From Pyrenopolyporus hunteri (taxonomy: Eukaryota > Ascomycota > Sordariomycetes > Xylariales > Hypoxylaceae): DNA of 64,000 nt. The stretch covers positions 806,001 through 870,000 of the forward strand of contig CADCXC010000004.1 of NCBI GenBank assembly GCA_902806595.1. The letters are read 5' to 3'. Shown one piece after another: positions 58,013 to 64,000 of this stretch. Under the pieces are notes generated by a model, which had not been told where the DNA came from, searched no databases, and saw nothing but the letters and a program-made list of their open reading frames with translations. How positions within the stretch are numbered: the first letter of the stretch is position 1; each line of letters begins with the position of its first letter. The position numbers and the translations under genes are program-made.

Positions 58013-59380
58013 AGGGGAGGATGACTTCTCTACTATGGTACAGAGTGGTGGTCCTTGATCTACTTACTTAGGTAGACATATAGATGTACGAGGTTAAGAG
58101 TGTAAACTAGCACTGGTACGTGATATGTCCTGTATGAAGTAGGACATGCTGAGTTAACTGAGACAACTGGCGCCGTATCGAACGATGCTGTTTAGCTGAC
58201 GATGAGTGAATACAAAGTCTGCATCATTATGGATTCGCATACTCGTCTCATCCTGATTATGCCGTAGGAGTCTTTCTGGGCAAGTGAGACGATATTATAC
58301 GAAGAAGACCGGGCAATTTTAGATACATCGCCCGGTGTTGGACTTGGTAACATTGTCGGCTTATAAGAGGTATATGAGGTTGACGCGCCCAAGTACCTAG
58401 GTACCTACACGGGTACGTGATGATGTATTGAAGTACCTGTATCTGCACGGCACAGAGCAGAGACGCTAAGATCTGACGTAAGCACTCCCGCAAATGTGGG
58501 GGGGACTCAACCGACAATTACCCATAGCTGGGGATTCAGCGCCGATGATTACCCAGAGCCGATGTTGGACCGGCGGAAGTTCCTATTTCGGACAGCTGGA
58601 GTGGATTTTCGCGATCTCCAACACAAACAACACAACCACCAACCCCCCATCAACCACTCTTTCGAACCATCTTTCAACAGGCTTTCAGCGAATTGCCACC
58701 GCAGTAGCCTCTCAGCCCTGCATAGTGGGAATGGCATACCACTTCCCACGACCCGCCCAATCGGGTCCCCAGCTCTAACGCTATAGGACATAAGGTGATA
58801 GAGTCCTCTGCTAGAGCCTAGAAACCAGTCAGGCAATGATGGTGTCGTTGTCCACCGTCAACCCCGCCCGCGATCAGACGGAGTTCTTATGTATAGACGT
58901 ATCATATCCCCTTGGTTTTGCCATGAATCCTCCGGTCCTCGCAGTGGAGCAATGGTAAAAGGCTTTCTCACGCTGCCCATGGTCTCCCCATGATTGGTAG
59001 ATAAGGCCCTTACAGGCTTCTCCGAGTCTAGTGACGACGAATGGGGTAGCACCGCTTCGTTAGCAGCTTGGTCTGGCGTCCGGGGCTCTGGGGCCAGACA
59101 CACCGATAGGATCGTGAGATAACTCTCTTTCAGCGTCAATTTTTCATGATATGTACGACATATCTTCGGCGTCATACTGCCGGCCAGACCCTTCCGCAAT
59201 GCAGGATTTCCCAACGTGATGTGACGGATTAGCAATTAATAAGCAGGTCAACCTCCCTCTCTTTTTAACCCATTCGGCCCTTCCCCTTCCCTTTTCCTCT
59301 CTTTACACCTTGATTTCCTTAGTCCCATTTTAAGTTGCCGTAAAGCTCTGCTCCCCTCGACAATGAGATAGGTAGCCAAA
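58013..59380. other. Intergenic region without recognisable gene
   Basis: 1.4 kb between the rhodopsin-like and MFS genes. It contains a TACCTAGGTA palindrome (near 58396) and short ORFs only. A pyrimidine-rich tract (59255-59330) precedes the MFS start. Confidence 0.5.
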
Positions 59381-60957
59381 ATGGATCCGTCACTATTTAG
59401 GACTCTCGTACAAGTCGAGTCCGACTCGGATTTGCACGAGCAGCAGCCTCTTCCGGCAGCGCCTCAGAAAGTAAAGTCTAGAACGTATCCTGCTGTCCCT
59501 CAGCAAGACTCAATTGAACTAGAGTCCCTTCAACGCCCTCGAAATGACGCCGGCTCGTCTAGCTCTTCCAAACCCTCCCTCACCCAAGAGGAGAGGGACC
59601 TGGAGATGAGCGTCCCTGGCACACCTATCGAACCAATCGATGCCGTCGATGCCCTCCCGACCCTTAACGATCCACCGATGAACAAGTATCGGCTGGTGGC
59701 CTGTTGCTTCCAGAGCTTCCTCGGCGGCTTAACTGATTCGGCTCCTGGCGCTCTAATTCCTTACATGGAAAGGTGAGTGAAATCTACTCTTAGGCTGGTT
59801 CATCATTCTGCGTTCAGGAACCGGGCGTGAGTTAACTGACTGAGTTGAAATCGTTTATCAGTCATTATAATATTGGGTATGCCGTAGTATCTCTCATCTT
59901 CGTCGGCAATGCTCTAGGATTCATCATGGCAGCACCGTTCATCGACCAGATCCGCCAGCGCCTGGGACGGGCCAAGACGATAGCGTTGGCGCAAGCGTTC
60001 GTGGCCGTTGGGTATATCCCGCTGATCTGCACGGCGCCTTTCCCCGTAATCGCTATCTCGTACTTCTTCGTCGGTTTCGGCCTCGCCGTCCAACTGGCTA
60101 TTGGTAATGTGTTCTGCGCGAACTTAGCTAATAGTACCACGATGTTGGGCGCTTTTCACGGGAGCTATGGCGTTGGCGGCACGGTCGGCCCCCTCGTCGC
60201 GACGTCCATCGTGTCTACCGGCGCCATCTGGAGCCGGTACTACCTCCTGACCCTGGGCCTCGCTGCTTGGAATGCCGGGTTTTCGACCTGGACCTTTTGG
60301 AATTATGAGAAGGAGCTTGGCGGGGGTGAGGCGAACGCGGCCTCTGAGGCTAGTTCCCCCGCGGTAGACCACATGTCTGCGATGCTCATCACATTTAAGT
60401 CGAAGGTCGTACTGCTAGGAGCTATCTTCATCTTCGCGTACCAGGGAGCCGAAGTATCTATTTCCGGATGGGTCATCTCATTTTTGATCGCCTCGCGCAA
60501 CGGCAATCCGACGTCTGTCGGATACGTAACATCGGGATTCTGGGGAGGTATCACGCTTGGTCGATTCGCCCTCTCGCCCGTCGGTTCGAAGATCGGCGAG
60601 AAGCTATTCGTATATATCATCGTGGCCGGCGCCGCCATTTTCCAGCTTCTGGTCTGGTTAGTTCCCAATATCATCGGCGAGGCCGTGTCGTTGGCTATTG
60701 TTGGATTGTTGCTCGGCCCGGTATACCCCTGCGCCGCCTTCGTCTTCACGAGAAACCTCACGCGTCGCGAGCAAGTCAGCGGGATGAGCGTCATCAGCGC
60801 TTTCGGCAGTTCGGGTGGTGCCATCGCGCCGTTCACCACCGGTCTCCTAGCTGAAGCGGCCGGTACATTCATCATGCATCCCATCGCTATCGGTCTGTTT
60901 GGGGTTATGCTTTTATGTTGGCTTGGACAACCTCGCATTAGGAAGAGGTCGGAGTAG
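59381..60957 (+). CDS. MFS transporter (fucose-permease/Bsc6-like)
   Basis: Two exons, 59381-59772 and 59862-60957, give 495 residues. The 89-nt intron joins …IPYMES|HYNIGYAV… in phase. The first 100 residues are hydrophilic and Ser/Pro-rich and probably cytosolic. The first helix begins at YRLVACCFQSFLGGLTDSAPG (about 102-122). Loop motif A-like text appears (DQIRQRLGRAKTI), and ANLANSTTMLGAFHGSYGVGG is typical of the FHS/Bsc6 group. The central loop has EANAASEASS, and the second half starts at VVLLGAIFIFAYQGAEV. The whole transporter looks complete (about 12 helices). Substrate is unknown. Confidence 0.9.
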
Positions 60958-61924
60958 TAGGAATATACCTAGGTGCCTATGTTACGTCGGTTTGATTTTT
61001 AAGATTAATGAAAAGAATCCGGGTTGATGGGCTTTTGGCGGAGGCGAGGCGGTTGCTCGACAGGTGGGAGATGGTTGTCCGCCTGGTAGACACCACAGCA
61101 ACGGCTTCATGTATTGTACGTAGGTACCGCGGCAGTTCTCCGGTCACCATTAGAAGCCTTATAAGTCATAATATAACAGCAGTCCAGTACCCGGAATGAG
61201 AAGTCCCGATGGAGGCTGCGGCCAGAGAAGCGGTGCCGACTCATGACTTGACGGTCAGAAAAACCCAAGGGGGCTTTTCGTGAGGAGAGTTAAGAAGTCA
61301 CGCCTCCCCAGCTTTTTTGCCAGTTTTCCCAAGGTCCACTGTTCGAACATTGAATTTTATCTTTTCATTTCCTTCCTTTTTTTCTCTATTCTATTATTAT
61401 TTCTCTTCATTTCTTCGACTGCCTTTGCCATCGCCTAGACTCCTGGACCCCCAATCCATTCTACTATTCTAATAATACCTACTATCTTCAGCCTTAGCTT
61501 CTGGGACTCTATTGGTTAAATATGTATATAGTCTTTCAAGACGATAATAGTAGTAATACCCCCATTGCTGGGTACAATGACATGGATAAATCTAGCATAC
61601 CGTTCATCTACATACCTATTATCCGCTCGCAAATTCTACCACCATAGAGGGCGGACTTCAATGAAAACCATAGCCACTTCTGGTCAGAATTTATGTGTCA
61701 TAAATAGTAGTTCAACACACTACTTCATAATATTCGGGAGATACTCAGCATCCAGTGATGCCGTTCTCTCGTCTATCTCTATCTAGCCGTCTATAGGTAA
61801 TATCTATCGTGCGCACCAACAATACCCTTTATATGTTGTATGTTTATGGTGATAAAAGCAACCATCCACCGGAATCTATAAGAAGATGAGGAAGCGCACG
61901 TCTAAATATGGGAGATCCGCGAAC
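60958..61924. other. Convergent 3' region between MFS and HAD genes
   Basis: The region has pyrimidine-rich stretches (61360-61420) and no coding signal. It carries the 3' UTRs of the two convergent genes. Confidence 0.55.
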
Positions 61925-63071
61925 TCATAGCCTTCCCTTCGCCGCCTCCTGGACGCTGATCCTGCCCTCGACCACATCGGCGACAACTTTGTGGATGTCG
62001 GAGAAGTCGTTGAATGTGACAAAAGGCACCTTCTCATTCTCACAGTATGTGACAAGGTCTATTCTGTTAGCATCCCTGTTCTTCTTTTGGGGCGTTATCA
62101 GGAGTGGAAAAGAGACTTACCTCGCTCCGCCTTGGCGAATAGTAAGTCAGTTTCCTTGGCCGCGGATAGGTCCGATACGCCATCTCCAGCATAGAACAGG
62201 ATAGGTCGGTTGGGGAGAGCAGCATAAGGCTTGATCTCGAGGGACTTGTCATGCCCATATGAGCTATATTCAGCGAAGGAGCCAGGGGTTAGCTACTAAC
62301 ATCTAGCCAAGGGTTGTCCGAGCGTATACAGGCCTAGGGTCTTTATAATTTCCCCAATAAAATAGTAGCTCGGGATATAAAGCGCCCTAGGAGAAAAGGG
62401 GTAACACGGAGAAAAGCTCACCTGTCATCGTGGAACTTAAGAGTCCACCCGTATTCATCATTGATGTCCTTGCCAGGCATAGCCTCAACATCGTTGCTAA
62501 CGATCTGCATGTGCTGGAGAGCATCCTCGCCTAGGAGATGGGCGAGCAGGGCGCGGATGACAGGCTTCATACCGCCGCTCAGGACGACAATAGGAATGTT
62601 ATTCTGTTGGGCCCAGTTGAAGAACTGGGCGAAGCAGGGGTCAAGCCGGACGTGCTTGAGCAGGATCTGAACGCACTCGTCGTAAGGGTTCTTAACGCTG
62701 TCCATCATCTCCTTGAAGCTGTCACGGAAGGGGCGTTCGCCCTGCAACACTCTGTGGTTGTCCTTTCGGCGTCGTTCGAGACCATATCCAAGGTTGTCGG
62801 TCATGTAGTCGTTGCTATCCTCCAGGGTGATGGTGCCATCGAAGTCTGTGAAGAAGATGGCCTTGGGGTTCGTCCGCAGAGCAGGAAGGGCACCGTTGGC
62901 GCCATTAACACCATTAGTACCGTTGGTACCGTTAGTACCATTGACTCCGTTGGCGCCGTTGATACCGTTGACACCATTGGTACCGTTAACGCCATTGGTG
63001 CCGTTCACACCGTTAGTGCCATTGACACCGTTAGTGCCGTTGACGCCGTTGGTAGTGCTGTGTTGGGTCAT
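61925..63071 (-). CDS. HAD phosphatase (phosphoserine/MtnX-type) with NGVNGT repeat
   Basis: Three exons, 62422-63071, 62121-62263 and 61925-62058, give 308 residues. Introns of 158 and 62 nt are phase-correct, using the second of two close AG acceptors in the last intron. The first HAD motif is FFTDFDGTIT (DFDGT 76-80, with the nucleophile Asp and acid Asp). Motif II is VVLSGG and motif IV-like text is GDGVSDLSAAKETD in exon 2. This is the phosphoserine phosphatase/MtnX-like group of small-molecule phosphatases; the substrate is not predictable here. Residues 8-62 are a hydrophilic Asn-Gly-Val/Thr tandem repeat that sits before the catalytic core and is encoded by a minisatellite. The repeat would not be expected to affect catalysis. 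Confidence 0.85.
62886..63050. repeat. In-frame minisatellite encoding NGVNGT repeats
   Basis: Tandem 9- and 18-base units on the minus strand give Asn-Gly-Val/Thr/Ala/Ile repeats. Synonymous third positions vary from unit to unit, so the array has diverged or been kept by selection at the protein level. Confidence 0.9.
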
Positions 63072-64000
63072 GTTGTCTATATCTGTAAACGGATTCGAGC
63101 TGAGTAGAGCAAGGGATAGCGATTGTCTCCTTCCTCGGCTGGGTACGTGTTCTCTGGCCGGGTGAGTCTTATACCTCTATATCCTATTCTCTCTATGAGG
63201 GACTTTGATCTAATATTCCGGGGGAGAAAGTGACGTCACACAAGAAACGACCGTCTCGTATACTGCGGTGTCAAGTGTCTAGCAAACAAATTCGAAAGGA
63301 ACGATACGGACGTGAAGAAGAAGAGAGAGATGCTGCTGTTGTGGAGGGAATTCTAAGTCTATGAGGCGCTTTATATAGAGAAGAGCGAGAGAGTAGGTGA
63401 GAGACGAGCTGAGTATCGGTGAGATAAGAAGAGTGAAAAATAAAAAATTAAAAGGAGGATAAGCGATAAAAGTTTCATCAGGGTCCGCGCCAAATCGACG
63501 AATGCTACTACCAATGCTACTACCTGCCAATGCTATTGCCTACCGCCAATGCTATTGCCTACCGCCAATGCTATTGCCTATCTACCTAGGTTAGGTATGT
63601 ATCTACCTACCTGCCTACTTGCCTGGCTCTAACCAACGCTACTGCCAATGTCTAGCATTCGCAAGTGAGTCTCAAGTAGTCGCAATCTAGACTAGAAGCA
63701 TTCGCAAGCACCTGCAAGCACTTGCAGGTACCTCTCACCCGCAGGCCCCTCGCATCTGCGACTCGCAGCTGCAGAGACACCTAACACATGCATCAAAAAC
63801 AAGGAGAGATCCGCGGGGCTCTTTCCTTCGACCCCTTTACATGCGTACGTACATGTAGTAGTACCCTTTAGCAGTACGTATACTCCCTTTAGTAGCGCCC
63901 TTTAGTACCTGGATTAGGTAGTGCGGACTGCTACGATTAGTAAACCCTTCAGTACCCCTCCGTTCAGAGATTTTGTCGATCGACGTTGCTTTTCAGCCAA
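63072..64000. other. Promoter side of HAD gene and repeat-rich end of window
   Basis: Contains GA-rich stretches (63312-63440) and the 19-bp tandem array listed separately. It also has TAGGTA/CCTAGG motifs (63580-63605) and short repeats of CATTCGCAAG and CACTTGCAGG. No gene is seen. Confidence 0.5.
63526..63582. repeat. Three 19-bp tandem repeats
   Basis: Three copies of GCCAATGCTATTGCCTACC lie head to tail, the last with one change. A looser CCAATGCTACTACC copy precedes them. Confidence 0.9.

Noticed and set aside
58858..59235. 125-residue minus-strand ORF upstream of the MFS gene
   Set aside because: No recognisable domain and no start or splice context that stands out. It lies in what is probably the MFS promoter region.
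62538..63107. 189-residue plus-strand ORF with Val/Gly/Thr repeats
   Set aside because: Antisense shadow of the NGVNGT minisatellite and phosphatase exon.
1..64000. tRNA, rRNA, CRISPR or operon-like structure
   Set aside because: I scanned for GGTTCGAATCC-type arms, 5S-like text and regular spaced repeats and found none that were convincing. A covariance-model search (tRNAscan-SE, Infernal) would be decisive.

Overview
This window reads as nuclear chromosomal DNA of a filamentous ascomycete (Pezizomycotina, probably Sordariomycetes). The evidence is the mix of short GT..AG introns (mostly 49-126 nt), single-gene transcription units, HET-domain, questin-oxidase-like and fungal-rhodopsin-like genes, and long gene-poor gaps. 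No rRNA, tRNA, CRISPR or prokaryotic operon structure was seen. Exon joins below were worked out by hand from splice sites, reading phase and protein continuity. Every proposed multi-exon CDS has a length divisible by three.

Layout: a bZIP factor with a predicted membrane segment (2465-4330, -) is followed by a 5.6 kb stretch without a recognisable gene. A housekeeping block comes next: NOC4 (ribosome biogenesis, -) divergent from ATP4 (mitochondrial ATP synthase, +), a UBE3D/Ipa1-like protein (-), a questin-oxidase-family protein (+), RAD17 checkpoint clamp loader (+), a low-complexity ORF (+), S-adenosylmethionine synthase (-), GPN3 GTPase (+) and an Apq12-like nuclear-envelope protein (-).

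The most notable locus is 31.5-41.1 kb on the minus strand. A seven-exon gene encodes a predicted protein of about 2381 residues: a ZNFX1-like superfamily 1 RNA helicase, a Cys/His-rich region, three intact CbbX/SpoVK-type AAA+ modules and a charged coiled coil. About 400 bp upstream, on the same strand, lies a gene for a protein with an RGG-rich N-terminus and DXO/Rai1-like catalytic signatures (ExD and ExK). Together they suggest an RNA surveillance or silencing pair. This is inference. A 1.07 kb AT-rich element with near-perfect terminal inverted repeats (41827-42895) follows.

From about 44 kb on, the window is gene-poor and accessory: a Myb-like protein (-), an F-box/ankyrin gene with a decayed 3' continuation (+), a HET-domain gene (-), a five-exon fungal rhodopsin-like membrane protein (+), an MFS transporter (+), and a HAD phosphatase with an NGVNGT-repeat N-terminus (-). 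A palindromic motif, TACCTAGGTA, recurs through the non-coding DNA of the whole window.
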